Source: Lachnospiraceae bacterium
Lineage (GTDB): Bacteria; Bacillota; Clostridia; Lachnospirales; Lachnospiraceae
Direction of reading: 5' to 3'
NCBI GenBank assembly: GCA_910575105.1
Contig: CAJTDK010000016.1
Coordinates: 1-64,000 of the forward strand
DNA: 64,000 bases
A program made the position numbers and the translations under genes. Under the pieces are notes generated by a model that saw nothing but the letters and a program-made list of their open reading frames with translations, had not been told where the DNA came from and made no database searches. Below, in pieces: positions 15,161 through 24,065 of this stretch. Every line of letters begins with the position of its first letter. Position 1 is the first letter of the stretch.

Positions 15161-17095
15161 ATGGCAGAGAGAAAAGAAAATCAGATGCCCCCTGGTAGGA
15201 TGCAGCGGGGTCGGATGCGTGGCATGAAGCCTCAGGTGAAGAATCCGGGCCAGATCATTAAGCGGCTGATGGGATATGTATTCAAAAGATACGGATTCTG
15301 GTATTCTGTGGTGATCGTTCTGATCTTTGTGGGCGTGCTGGCTAATGTGCAGGGAACGCTGTTCATGAAGAACCTGATCGATGAATACATTACGCCGTTT
15401 TTGATGACGGACAATCCGGATTTTGCGCCGCTGGCGCGTGCCATCGGGAGAGTGGCGGTATTCTATGCGGTAGGTGTGGTTTCTGTCTATGCCTACAACC
15501 GGATCATGGTGAATATCACCCAGGGTACCCAGAGAGAGTTAAGAAATGAGCTGTTTGCGCATATGCAGAAGCTTCCGGTGAAGTATTTTGACACGCATGC
15601 CCATGGGGATATCATGTCGATCTACACCAACGACATCGACACCCTGCGCCAGATGATCAGCCAGAGCATACCGCAGATTATCAACAGCGGAGTGACGATC
15701 ATCAGCGTGTTTGCCAGTATGCTGATCCTCAATATCCCGCTGACCGTGGTGACCCTTCTGATGGTGGGCGTCATGCTGCTGTGCACGAAACAGGCCACCG
15801 GACGGAGCGGAAAATATTTTATCGAGCAGCAGACGAACATCGGGGCGCTGAACGGGCATATTGAGGAGATGATGAACGGGCAGAAGGTCGTGAAGGTGTT
15901 CTGCCACGAGGAAGAGAGCAAGAAAGAATTCAGGGAGCTGAATGACCGGCTGTTTGTCAGCGCGGATAAGGCCAATACCTTTGCCAACTTTTTAGGCCCC
16001 ATTAATGCGCAGCTCGGCAATGTGAGTTACGTGGTCTGCGCCATTGTCGGCGGGGTGCTGGCGCTTAACGGTATCGGCGGATTCACGCTGGGCGGCCTGG
16101 CAAGCTTCCTTACGTTCAATAAGAATTTCAGCATGCCCATCAACCAGATCAGCCAGCAGCTCAATGCAGTCATTATGGCTATGGCGGGGGCAGACCGTAT
16201 ATTCAAGCTTCTCGATGAGGAGACGGAGACGGATAACGGGTATGTGACGCTGGTGAACGTGAAAGAAGAAGACGGCAGGCTGGTGGAGAGCGATAAGCGG
16301 ACCGGGCGCTGGGCGTGGAAGCATATCCATCAGGCGGATAAGAGCGTAGATTACGTGGAGGTCAAAGGCGACGTGGTGTTCGACGGCGTAGATTTCGGAT
16401 ACAATGATGATAAGATCGTCCTCCATGATGTGAAGCTGTTTGCCGAGCCGGGGCAGAAGATCGCCTTCGTCGGCTCTACCGGGGCAGGAAAGACGACGAT
16501 TACTAACCTGATCAACCGTTTTTATGATATCCAGGACGGAAAGATCCGGTACGACGGCATAAATGTGAATAAGATCAAGAAAGCGGACTTAAGGCGTTCA
16601 CTGGGGATCGTCCTGCAGGATACCCATCTTTTTACCGGCTCGGTGAAGGAGAATATCCGGTTCGGAAAGCTTAATGCGACGGACGAAGAGATCATGGCGG
16701 CGGCGAAGCTTGCCAATGCGGACGGGTTCATCAGGAGGCTGCCGGACGGGTACGATACGATGCTGACCGGGGACGGGGCCAACTTAAGCCAGGGACAGAG
16801 GCAGCTTCTTGCCATTGCCAGGGCGGCAGTGGCAGACCCGCCGGTGCTGATTCTTGATGAGGCCACAAGCTCCATCGATACAAGGACCGAGCGGATCGTG
16901 CAAGACGGCATGGATAAGCTGATGAACGGCAGGACAACGTTTGTCATCGCCCACCGGCTCTCGACCGTGCGCAATTCGGACTGTATCATGGTGTTAGAGC
17001 AGGGCAGGATCATCGAGCGCGGAACTCATGACCAGCTCATCGAAGAGAAAGGAAAATACTATCAGCTTTATACGGGAAATTCAATCAGTGCTTAG
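15161..17095 (+). CDS. ABC exporter subunit with consensus ATPase site
   Basis: A 644-residue half-transporter with an N-terminal extension of about 40 residues, six membrane helices and an ABC domain. Walker A is GSTGAGKTT, Walker B LILDEATS with the catalytic Glu, and the H-loop VIAHRLST. The signature is LSQGQ, a deviation typical of the subunit that faces the degenerate Walker site of its partner. Between membrane and ABC domains lies an insertion of about 40 residues (LVESDKRTGRWAWKHIHQAD). Together with the preceding gene it should form a heterodimeric drug or lipid exporter controlled by the MarR protein. Substrate unknown. Confidence 0.9.
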   Translation: MAERKENQMPPGRMQRGRMRGMKPQVKNPGQIIKRLMGYVFKRYGFWYSVVIVLIFVGVLANVQGTLFMKNLIDEYITPFLMTDNPDFAPLARAIGRVAVFYAVGVVSVYAYNRIMVNITQGTQRELRNELFAHMQKLPVKYFDTHAHGDIMSIYTNDIDTLRQMISQSIPQIINSGVTIISVFASMLILNIPLTVVTLLMVGVMLLCTKQATGRSGKYFIEQQTNIGALNGHIEEMMNGQKVVKVFCHEEESKKEFRELNDRLFVSADKANTFANFLGPINAQLGNVSYVVCAIVGGVLALNGIGGFTLGGLASFLTFNKNFSMPINQISQQLNAVIMAMAGADRIFKLLDEETETDNGYVTLVNVKEEDGRLVESDKRTGRWAWKHIHQADKSVDYVEVKGDVVFDGVDFGYNDDKIVLHDVKLFAEPGQKIAFVGSTGAGKTTITNLINRFYDIQDGKIRYDGINVNKIKKADLRRSLGIVLQDTHLFTGSVKENIRFGKLNATDEEIMAAAKLANADGFIRRLPDGYDTMLTGDGANLSQGQRQLLAIARAAVADPPVLILDEATSSIDTRTERIVQDGMDKLMNGRTTFVIAHRLSTVRNSDCIMVLEQGRIIERGTHDQLIEEKGKYYQLYTGNSISA

Positions 17096-17143
17096 GTTTT
17101 GGATGCGTTGCTTTTCACGGAGCGGGCAGTAACTTAGCTTCAC

Positions 17144-17179
17144 CGGCAGGGGACAGATAAAAATCCCCTGCCGACTTTT
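17144..17179 (+). terminator. Intrinsic terminator after the ABC operon
   Basis: CGGCAGGGGA pairs perfectly with TCCCCTGCCG across a ten-base loop, followed by ACTTTT. Confidence 0.7.
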
Positions 17180-17181
17180 AA

Positions 17182-17210
17182 TTTACAACTGTAACCGGAC
17201 ATGGTAGAAT
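17182..17210 (+). promoter_or_regulatory. pcrA promoter
   Basis: TTTACA (17182-17187), 17 bases, TAGAAT (17205-17210). The predicted transcription start falls at about 17217, on the first in-frame ATG, which argues for the downstream TTG at 17247 as the true start. Confidence 0.6.
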
Positions 17211-17246
17211 AGAAGTATGAAAAACGGACGAAAGGACAAGAATACT

Positions 17247-19508
17247 TTGGGGATTTACGATACATTGAACGATAAACAGCAGGAAGCGGTGTATTATACA
17301 GACGGGCCGCTTCTTATCCTTGCCGGGGCGGGATCAGGCAAGACAAGGGTGCTCACCCACAGAATCGCCTATCTGATCGAGGAAAAGGGGGTCAATCCGT
17401 GGAATATCCTTGCCATCACCTTTACGAATAAGGCGGCAGGCGAGATGAGGGATCGGGTGGATAAGCTTGTGGGCTTCGGTTCAGAGAGCGTGTGGGTCAG
17501 TACATTCCATTCCATGTGTGTGCGTATACTCCGGAGGCATATTGGGCTTCTTGGGTATGACACGAACTTTACCATCTATGACGCAGACGACCAGAAGACG
17601 CTGATGAGGGACATCTGTAAGCTCCTTCAGATCGACACGAAGCGGCTTAAGGAAAGAGCGATCTTAAGCGCAGTCTCCCGGGCAAAGAATGAGCTGATCA
17701 CAGCGGAGGATTTCCGACTTCAGGCAGGCGGGGACTATCTGGAGAGGAAGACGGCGGATGCTTATGCTGAGTATGAGAAGCAGCTTCGGGCGAACAACGC
17801 CCTGGATTTTGACGACTTGCTCACAAAGACCGTGCAGCTTTTCCACACCCAGGAGGATGTGCTTGCTACTTATCAGAACCGGTTCCGCTATATCATGGTC
17901 GATGAGTACCAGGACACCAATACGGTGCAGTTTGAGCTGGTCAGGCTTTTGGCGTCAGGCTTTCGGAATCTGTGCGTAGTAGGAGATGACGACCAGTCGA
18001 TCTATAAGTTCCGCGGGGCAAACATTAAAAACATACTGAATTTTGAGGAGTTCTTTGCGGATGCGAAGGTGATCAAGCTGGAGCAGAATTACCGTTCTAC
18101 GGGCAATATCCTGGATGCCGCCAACGGGGTGATCCGCAATAATAACGGGCGTAAGGCGAAATACCTGTGGACGGAGAATGAAAGAGGCGGGAAAATAAAA
18201 CTCAGGCAGTTCGATACTTCTTTTGACGAGGCAGAATATATTATTTCTGCGATAAAAGAGCATGTAAATAACGGAGATTGTACATATAATAGTAATGCAG
18301 TTCTTTACCGCACCAATGCCCAGTCACGTTTGTTTGAAGAGAAGCTTGTGTCGGCCAATATTCCGTATAAGATCGTGGGCGGCGTTAATTTCTATGCCAG
18401 GCGGGAGATCAAAGACCTTCTTGCCTATCTGAAGACGGTGGATAACGGCAGGGATGACCTGGCTGTCCGGAGGATCGTGAATGTGCCCAGAAGAGGGATC
18501 GGGCTTACCAGCATCAACCGGGTGCAGGAGTACGCGGCTTCCCGTGAGATCGGGTTTTATTCGGCATTAAAGGGAGCGGATCTGATCCCTGAGATCGGAC
18601 GCGGTGTGAAGAAGCTTGAGTCCTTCGTGGCGCTGATCGAGCATTTTAAAGCGGACGCAGAGGATATGGGGCTTCTGGCGCTGATGGATGAGATCATTGA
18701 GGAGACAGGCTATGTGGAGAATCTGGAGGCGGAGGATTCAGAGGATGCCCAGTCAAGGATTGAGAATATCGACGAGCTTCGGAACAAGATCGCGGATTAT
18801 GAAGAAGCCTGCAGGAATCAGGACGAGCCGGTTACCCTGAGCGGATTTTTAGAGGAAGTGGCTCTTGTGGCAGATATTGACAGCCTGAATGAGAGTGCGG
18901 ACTATGTGGTGCTCATGACGCTCCACAGCGCAAAGGGCCTGGAATTTCCCCAGGTATACCTTGCGGGTATGGAAGAAGGGATTTTTCCCAGCTACCTGTC
19001 AGCGACGTCGGACGACCCGGAAGAGCTGGAGGAGGAGCGCCGTCTGTGCTATGTAGGGATCACGAGGGCAGAAAAAAGTCTCACCCTTACCTGCGCGAAA
19101 AAAAGGATGGTGCGCGGCGAAGTCCAGTATAACCGGATGTCCCGTTTCTTAAAGGAGATTCCCGCAGAGCTTTTGTCTGCCGGGGAGGCAGTTAAGAAGG
19201 AAACGGCTAAGCTTATGGAGCAGGCTGATTTTGAGTCTGCGAAGCAGGCGGCGTACCGGCAGGCGAAGCAGGCGTTCAAGGCGCAGGCGTTTACCGCGGC
19301 AAAGCCGCAGAAAAAGTTCGGCAGACCGTCGGAGGGCGGTCTGGGCTACGGCGCTGGAGACCGGGTGCGCCACGTTAAGTTCGGTGAGGGAACGGTGAGG
19401 AATGTGGTCGAAGGAGGCCGTGACTTTGAGGTCACGGTAGATTTTGATAAAGCAGGAACAAAGAAAATGTTTGCCGGGTTTGCAAGACTCGAAAAGATTT
19501 GGAATTAG
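17247..19508 (+). CDS. pcrA: ATP-dependent DNA helicase PcrA
   Basis: A superfamily 1A 3'-5' helicase of about 753 residues. Visible motifs: Walker A AGAGSGKTR near residue 27, Walker B VDEYQDTN, GDDDQSIYKFRGA, QNYRSTGNIL, and the late motifs TLHSAKGLEFPQVYLAGMEE and YVGITRAEKSL. The C-terminal GAGDRVRHVKFGEGTV segment is the Tudor-like RNA polymerase-binding domain of PcrA. The enzyme acts in repair and replication restart. An ATG at 17217 is in frame, but PcrA proteins begin SIYDTLN, matching the TTG at 17247 with AAAGGA upstream. The histidine kinase starts 24 bases downstream and may be co-transcribed. Confidence 0.9.
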   Translation: MGIYDTLNDKQQEAVYYTDGPLLILAGAGSGKTRVLTHRIAYLIEEKGVNPWNILAITFTNKAAGEMRDRVDKLVGFGSESVWVSTFHSMCVRILRRHIGLLGYDTNFTIYDADDQKTLMRDICKLLQIDTKRLKERAILSAVSRAKNELITAEDFRLQAGGDYLERKTADAYAEYEKQLRANNALDFDDLLTKTVQLFHTQEDVLATYQNRFRYIMVDEYQDTNTVQFELVRLLASGFRNLCVVGDDDQSIYKFRGANIKNILNFEEFFADAKVIKLEQNYRSTGNILDAANGVIRNNNGRKAKYLWTENERGGKIKLRQFDTSFDEAEYIISAIKEHVNNGDCTYNSNAVLYRTNAQSRLFEEKLVSANIPYKIVGGVNFYARREIKDLLAYLKTVDNGRDDLAVRRIVNVPRRGIGLTSINRVQEYAASREIGFYSALKGADLIPEIGRGVKKLESFVALIEHFKADAEDMGLLALMDEIIEETGYVENLEAEDSEDAQSRIENIDELRNKIADYEEACRNQDEPVTLSGFLEEVALVADIDSLNESADYVVLMTLHSAKGLEFPQVYLAGMEEGIFPSYLSATSDDPEELEEERRLCYVGITRAEKSLTLTCAKKRMVRGEVQYNRMSRFLKEIPAELLSAGEAVKKETAKLMEQADFESAKQAAYRQAKQAFKAQAFTAAKPQKKFGRPSEGGLGYGAGDRVRHVKFGEGTVRNVVEGGRDFEVTVDFDKAGTKKMFAGFARLEKIWN

Positions 19509-19532
19509 AGAAAGGGATGGAGGGGTGACGGG

Positions 19533-21959
19533 ATGATAGAAAGTAACGAGCATAATATTCATCTGGAGATTGCTATGGGTTTAAGCCAGGATTATGTGAT
19601 CGTCTATCTTGTGGATTATAACAGCGGCAGTTTTGTGAATTTCCGCATGAGCGATGAGAGGAAGGCCATATTCGCGGAGTATCTGAGAGGCGATGATTTT
19701 GAGAAGGCGCTCCGCGCTTATGTAGATGCGGTTGTATATGAGCCGGACAAGGAGACGGTCCTCCGCATGACGAATTATTCCTGTGTCAGGCAGAAGCTTC
19801 AGACCAAGCCCTTCCATTCGGCGAATTACCGGATATACCGGGAGGGAAAGCTGCAGTATTTCCAGATCCGGATCGCGCGCATCGGTGAGTCGGGGGATGC
19901 GGACAGAGTAGTGGTAGGCTTTCGGAGGGTAGATGAGGATACGGGAAATGACCTGATCAAGAAGAATGAGATCGAGGAGGCGTACGAGATCATATCGGGC
20001 CTTAGCAGTGATTATAACTTTATCTCCCTGTTTAATCCCAATGACGGGAAGATGAGCATCTATAAGGCGGATTCCTCTATGGAGATCAAGAACACGCTGG
20101 CGCGCCATGAGTATTATCAGGATGCGGTGGATGCGTATACCGAATATGTGTCTGAGGAGGACAAGAAGCGCTGGAGAGAGACGACTCTCCTTGAAAATAT
20201 CCGGGCAGAGCTTGCGGATAAGCAGTGTTACGATATCAATATCCGGAACAATGTAAAGGGAGAGAAGAATTATATCCAGTTCAGGTTCGCGAAAGTGAAG
20301 GACGAGCAGTACGGAAGCCGGGTGGTCATCGCAAAGAGGATTATTACGGATATCGTGGAAAATGAGATGAAGCAGCAGAGGATCTTAGAGGACGCCCTTG
20401 CCCGGGCAGAGCATGCCAGCAAGGCGAAGAGTACCTTCCTTTCCAATATGTCTCATGATATCCGCACGCCTATGAATGCCATCATCGGGTTTACGTCACT
20501 TGCCAGCAGCCATCTTGACAATAAAGAGCGGGTGCGGGATTATCTGGCAAAGATCATGTCCTCGAGTAACCACCTTCTGTCGCTGATCAATGATGTGCTG
20601 GAGATGAGCCGGATTGAGAGCGGGAAGCTTCATCTGAATGAGACAGAGTGCAATCTGTCAGAGGTGATGCACGAGCTTAAGAATATCCTGCAGGTAGATG
20701 TGAGGGAGAAAAAGATTGATTTCTTCATCGACACGGTAGGAGTCTATGATGAGAACATTTTCTGCGACCGCCTGCGGCTTAACCAGATTCTTTTAAACCT
20801 GGTGGGTAATTCCATCAAATTCACGAAGCCGGGCGGGAAGATCAGCATCCGCATCTTAGAAAAAGAGGGCGGTACAAAGGAGAGGACCCTGTACGAGATA
20901 CGGGTCAAGGACACAGGAATCGGCATGAGCGAGGAGTTCGCCAAGAGGATCTTTGAACCCTTCGAACGGGAGAAGAATACGACGGTGAGCGGGATTCAGG
21001 GAACCGGCCTTGGGATGCCGATCACAAAGAATATCGTGGAGGCCATGGGCGGGACCATCGAAGTGTACAGCAAGCAGAACAAAGGCTCTGAGTTCATCGT
21101 CACCATACCCTTTAAGCTGTCTGAGAATACAAACAGGGATATACTGATCGAGGAATTAAAAGGTATCCATGCCCTTGTGGTGGATGATGATTTCAATACC
21201 TGCGACAGTGTGACGCAGATGCTCATGGAGATCGGGATGCGGGCAGAGTGGACGCTTAGCGGAAAAGAGGCGCTGCTTCGGACGCAGCAGGCGATCAGGC
21301 GTCACGATGAGTACAAAGTGTATATCATCGACTGGCTCATGCCGGATATGAGCGGTGTTGAGGTGGCAAAAAAGCTTCGCAGCGAGATTGGGGACAGTGT
21401 GCCGATTATCGTGCTGACGGCTTATGACTGGGCGGATATCGAGGATGAGGCAAGAGAAGCGGGCATCAATGCATTCTGCAGCAAGCCGCTGTTTATCTCC
21501 GAGATTGTCCGGTGCCTGATTCAGGTGCTCGATTTGAAAAAGGGGGAAAAGGACACCTCCGATCAGGAAGACAATGTCCAGATGAAAGGAAGGCTCCTTC
21601 TGGTGGAGGATAATGAACTGAACCGGGAGATCGCCACGGAGATTCTCTCCGAGGCCGGATTCCAGATCGAAGAAGCGGATAACGGGAAGAAGGCGGTAGA
21701 GATGCTGGCGGCGTCAGAACCCGGCTATTACCGACTTATCCTGATGGATATACAGATGCCTGTTATGGACGGTTATGAGGCTACAAAGGCGATCAGGAAG
21801 CTTTCGGATAAGGCACTTTCAGAGATTCCAATTGTCGCTATGACGGCCAATGCCTTTGAGGAGGACAGGAAGAAAGCATTCGAATGCGGCATGAATTCAC
21901 ATATTGCGAAGCCGGTGGATGTAGAGGTTCTTTTTGAGACATTGAAGATGATATTATAA
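19533..21959 (+). CDS. Hybrid histidine kinase with two receiver domains
   Basis: An 808-residue protein. Two related N-terminal segments (about 1-130 and 145-275) look like PAS-type sensors; no membrane helix is evident, so it is probably cytoplasmic. A HisKA domain follows with phospho-acceptor His at about 308 (NMSHDIRTPMNA), then the ATPase domain (LVGNSIKFT, DTGIGM, GTGLGM). Receiver 1 carries phospho-Asp at about 600 (IIDWLMPDM) and receiver 2 at about 739 (LMDIQMPVMDGYEA). There is no HPt or output domain, so the phosphorelay partner must lie elsewhere. GGAGGGG precedes the ATG. It follows pcrA closely and converges on the diguanylate cyclase gene. Confidence 0.9.
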   Translation: MIESNEHNIHLEIAMGLSQDYVIVYLVDYNSGSFVNFRMSDERKAIFAEYLRGDDFEKALRAYVDAVVYEPDKETVLRMTNYSCVRQKLQTKPFHSANYRIYREGKLQYFQIRIARIGESGDADRVVVGFRRVDEDTGNDLIKKNEIEEAYEIISGLSSDYNFISLFNPNDGKMSIYKADSSMEIKNTLARHEYYQDAVDAYTEYVSEEDKKRWRETTLLENIRAELADKQCYDINIRNNVKGEKNYIQFRFAKVKDEQYGSRVVIAKRIITDIVENEMKQQRILEDALARAEHASKAKSTFLSNMSHDIRTPMNAIIGFTSLASSHLDNKERVRDYLAKIMSSSNHLLSLINDVLEMSRIESGKLHLNETECNLSEVMHELKNILQVDVREKKIDFFIDTVGVYDENIFCDRLRLNQILLNLVGNSIKFTKPGGKISIRILEKEGGTKERTLYEIRVKDTGIGMSEEFAKRIFEPFEREKNTTVSGIQGTGLGMPITKNIVEAMGGTIEVYSKQNKGSEFIVTIPFKLSENTNRDILIEELKGIHALVVDDDFNTCDSVTQMLMEIGMRAEWTLSGKEALLRTQQAIRRHDEYKVYIIDWLMPDMSGVEVAKKLRSEIGDSVPIIVLTAYDWADIEDEAREAGINAFCSKPLFISEIVRCLIQVLDLKKGEKDTSDQEDNVQMKGRLLLVEDNELNREIATEILSEAGFQIEEADNGKKAVEMLAASEPGYYRLILMDIQMPVMDGYEATKAIRKLSDKALSEIPIVAMTANAFEEDRKKAFECGMNSHIAKPVDVEVLFETLKMIL

Positions 21960-21978
21960 CGGAAAGTCCAGAAAAAAC

Positions 21979-22013
21979 GGAGCCTGTCTTATCTGACAAG
22001 CTCCGGATATTTT
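21979..22013. terminator. Bidirectional terminator between kinase and diguanylate cyclase genes
   Basis: GGAGCCTGTC and GACAAGCTCC pair with one mismatch around TTATCT, followed by GGATATTTTT on the plus strand and an A6 run (T6 on minus) on the other side. Confidence 0.65.
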
Positions 22014-23038
22014 TCTTTATTTTTACGCTTGCATTCATACATGATCTTATCGGCTTCACGGAGTATCTCTTCAAGGGTAGCATCCTTTTCCGTGCCGGTG
22101 ATCTGCACGATACCGTAGCTGAAGCTGCACTGGTAATCACTGTACCGCTCTGACTGGAAACGCTTCAGCAGATCCGCCATCTTGCGTTCCATCAGATCCC
22201 CGATGCATCCGGTAAGCACAAGGCAGAATTCATCGCCGCCGATACGGGCGAAAGTATCGCCGTTGCGGAAACTGCTCCGGATAACCTCCACAAAATTCTG
22301 GATGTAGATGTCACCTTCTAGATGGCCGAATTTATCATTGACATACTTAAGGCCGTCAAGATCCAGATAACAGAGCGTGGCCTCACGATGCTCACTCAGG
22401 ACGCTTTCCATATATTCCTTGAAAAACAGCCGGTTTTTGATGCCGGTTCCCGGATCGTGATAGGCTTTGCTGGTCAGATTGTGCGCGGTACGTTTTTCAT
22501 CCGTGATATCTACGATAACATGAACTAAAGATTGGTGCTCCTTCCATTTGACAGGAAAGGAAGTGATCCGGTAATAGGTGTTATCTTCATCTTTATTTCC
22601 ATCGCCACTTCTGCCGCTGACCTCCCGCACGCTGTACTGCTCCGTGGCCTCCCAGTTTAAAAGTTCAGAATGGAAAGAGAGACGGCTTCTGCACGCCTCG
22701 CAGAAAGTCGCATCTATCGTGACACCGTGGTTTTCCTTGTTGCAGAAGAGTACTTCCTTGGTATCCTGGTCAACGACGATAAGCCATTCGCTCCGTTTGC
22801 TGAGCATCTCCACGAAAAGCTCGTTGTAGCTCTCGATCATCTCGGCATGGCGCTGTATCTTAAGTGATTCCTCTGCCTGCTTTGTCAGGCGGTACAAGGC
22901 AGTGTGCAGGCGCTTAAGTCCGTCCCCAAGGCTGCAGTAAGACTCATCAAGTTCGCTGAGATCAAGCTCTTTTGTACCAGGTTCCCGCAGGATATTGTTG
23001 ATATAGTCAAGCAAAAGTTCGCAGTTTTTATCATTCAT
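21989..23038 (-). CDS. Diguanylate cyclase with PAS-like sensor
   Basis: A 349-residue protein. Residues 1-70 are helical and may be coiled coil; about 80-180 resemble a PAS domain (WLIVVDQDTKEVLFCNKENH); the C-terminal half is a GGDEF domain with an intact GGDEF at 267-271. RNGD, five residues before it, matches the RxxD inhibitory I-site, so product inhibition by cyclic di-GMP is expected. It makes cyclic di-GMP from two GTP. No membrane helix is visible. A good minus-strand promoter (TTGTAA, 17 bases, TAAAAT) lies at 23071-23099. The neighbouring convergent hybrid kinase may belong to the same signalling circuit, but nothing here proves it. Confidence 0.9.
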   Translation of the reverse strand: MNDKNCELLLDYINNILREPGTKELDLSELDESYCSLGDGLKRLHTALYRLTKQAEESLKIQRHAEMIESYNELFVEMLSKRSEWLIVVDQDTKEVLFCNKENHGVTIDATFCEACRSRLSFHSELLNWEATEQYSVREVSGRSGDGNKDEDNTYYRITSFPVKWKEHQSLVHVIVDITDEKRTAHNLTSKAYHDPGTGIKNRLFFKEYMESVLSEHREATLCYLDLDGLKYVNDKFGHLEGDIYIQNFVEVIRSSFRNGDTFARIGGDEFCLVLTGCIGDLMERKMADLLKRFQSERYSDYQCSFSYGIVQITGTEKDATLEEILREADKIMYECKRKNKEKYPELVR

Positions 23039-23070
23039 GGTAATCTTTGCACCTCACAATCTTTCCTTTT

Positions 23071-23099
23071 ATTTTAGCACATCTTGAAAACAGTTACAA
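23071..23099 (-). promoter_or_regulatory. Promoter of the diguanylate cyclase gene
   Basis: On the minus strand TTGTAA, a 17-base spacer and TAAAAT, about 35 bases before the ATG. Confidence 0.6.
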
Positions 23100-23245
23100 T
23101 ATGGCTTTTTTACCTTGGGCAGTTCTGGGCAGTTCTTCGGTTACTGTTCACGGTGCGACCAGTATGTTCTTTGGTTACCACACAGTCCAGGAGCCGCTCA
23201 TAGCAATCCAATAACGTGAAAATACCGTAAAATGGCAAAAAAATA
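23100..23245. other. Intergenic stretch with dispersed repeat motifs
   Basis: The gap between the diguanylate cyclase gene and the rpsU promoter contains no gene. It carries TTACTGTTCACGGT (23141-23154) and AGGAGCCGCT (23189-23198), both of which recur upstream of the maf gene at 26142-26167 in the same order. Confidence 0.5.
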
Positions 23246-23273
23246 TTGACGTGAGCCGAAAATGTGATATAAT
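23246..23273 (+). promoter_or_regulatory. rpsU promoter
   Basis: TTGACG (23246-23251), 16 bases, TATAAT (23268-23273). The leader is about 72 bases long; GTGCA and TGCAC in it could pair. Confidence 0.7.
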
Positions 23274-23351
23274 CTTATGTAGTGCAAAAATATACCCGAT
23301 CAGTCGTATAATGCACAATATAGGGCTGGAGGGGAGGTTAGGTGTGAGACT

Positions 23352-23528
23352 ATGTCAAATGTAATCGTTAAAGAAAACGAGACGTTAGACAGCGCTTTAC
23401 GCAGATTCAAAAGAAACTGTGCGAAGGCTGGCATTCAGCAGGAGATTCGTAAAAGAGAACATTACGAGAAACCAAGTGTGAGACGTAAAAAGAAATCTGA
23501 GGCTGCTAGAAAACGTAAGTATAACTAA
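23352..23528 (+). CDS. rpsU: 30S ribosomal protein S21
   Basis: A 58-residue basic protein: [20 protein letters not shown], then a [20 protein letters not shown] segment and a Lys/Arg-rich tail [15 protein letters not shown], the standard S21 layout. S21 joins the 30S subunit late and helps initiation. In many Firmicutes rpsU lies next to a yqeY-like gene or near dnaG-rpoD; here it stands alone, with its own promoter and terminator, 35 kb from dnaG-rpoD. A purine-rich stretch GGAGGGGAGG lies 16-25 bases upstream and TAGGTG closer in. Confidence 0.95.
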   Translation: MSNVIVKENETLDSALRRFKRNCAKAGIQQEIRKREHYEKPSVRRKKKSEAARKRKYN

Positions 23529-23542
23529 TATGTGCAATGAAT

Positions 23543-23573
23543 GGGGTGTCCTGCGAGGGACGCCCTGTTTTTT
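23543..23573 (+). terminator. rpsU terminator
   Basis: GGGTGTCC pairs with GGACGCCC (one G-T) around a six-base loop, followed by TGTTTTTT. It begins 15 bases after the rpsU stop. Confidence 0.8.
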
Positions 23574-23597
23574 GCCGAAGGACAAACCGCCTGCCGC

Positions 23598-23817
23598 CTT
23601 TCACACGGCGATGATTCTGGATATCCAGATGCCTGTGAAAAGCGGTATTGAAGTAATGAAAGAGGCAGTGATGGCAGGAATCATTCCTTTGACGATTATT
23701 TTGAGCGGATATGAGGAGTTTAGTTATGTCCAGCAGGCGATCAAGTACGGGGGAAGGGATTACATGCTGAAACCATGCCGTTCATCCGAGATGCTTAAGC
23801 CCTCCTTCAGAGTATAA
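23598..23817 (+). pseudogene. Response-regulator receiver domain, internal remnant
   Basis: The frame reads AFHTAMILDIQMPVKSGIEV then TIILSGYEEFSYVQQAIKYG and DYMLKPC, ending at 23815-23817. This is the middle and end of a receiver domain of the AraC-output (YesN) type: the phospho-Asp of LDIQMP and the Lys of LKP are present. The first strand with the acidic pocket and the DNA-binding domain are missing. The start of the open frame lies inside the rpsU terminator and has no native sequence. Confidence 0.65.
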
Positions 23818-23941
23818 AAAGAGCTTGTGACCGGAACATTTGGAGAGGACAGAAGTAGAATATCCGTGAAAGTGTTCATAATCTGCTGCTGTGAACGGTA
23901 AGCATAATTGTCTGCCGCAGTGTGAAAAATAAAAAAGGGTA

Positions 23942-23970
23942 TTGACAGACTGAAAAAAGAGGGTTATAGT
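23942..23970 (+). promoter_or_regulatory. Promoter of the aminotransferase leader
   Basis: TTGACA (23942-23947), 17 bases, TATAGT (23965-23970). The predicted start is near 23977, only about 12 bases before the terminator hairpin at 23989. Confidence 0.7.
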
Positions 23971-23988
23971 TGATATCGTTAAAAGGCA

Positions 23989-24028
23989 AAGGCGCCGTAC
24001 TGTGATAAGTGCGGCGCCTTCTTTATTT
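23989..24028 (+). terminator. Leader terminator upstream of the aminotransferase
   Basis: AAGGCGCCGTAC pairs with GTGCGGCGCCTT (12 pairs, one G-T) around TGTGATAA, followed by CTTTATTTTATT. It lies between promoter and gene with no room for another promoter, so readthrough appears to be needed. Confidence 0.7.
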
Positions 24029-24065
24029 TATTACAGGAACAGATCAAGAAAGAGAGGGATTAGTA

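Noticed and set aside
23530-23600. Start of the receiver-domain frame as native coding sequence
   Set aside because: These bases form the rpsU terminator hairpin and do not encode receiver sequence.
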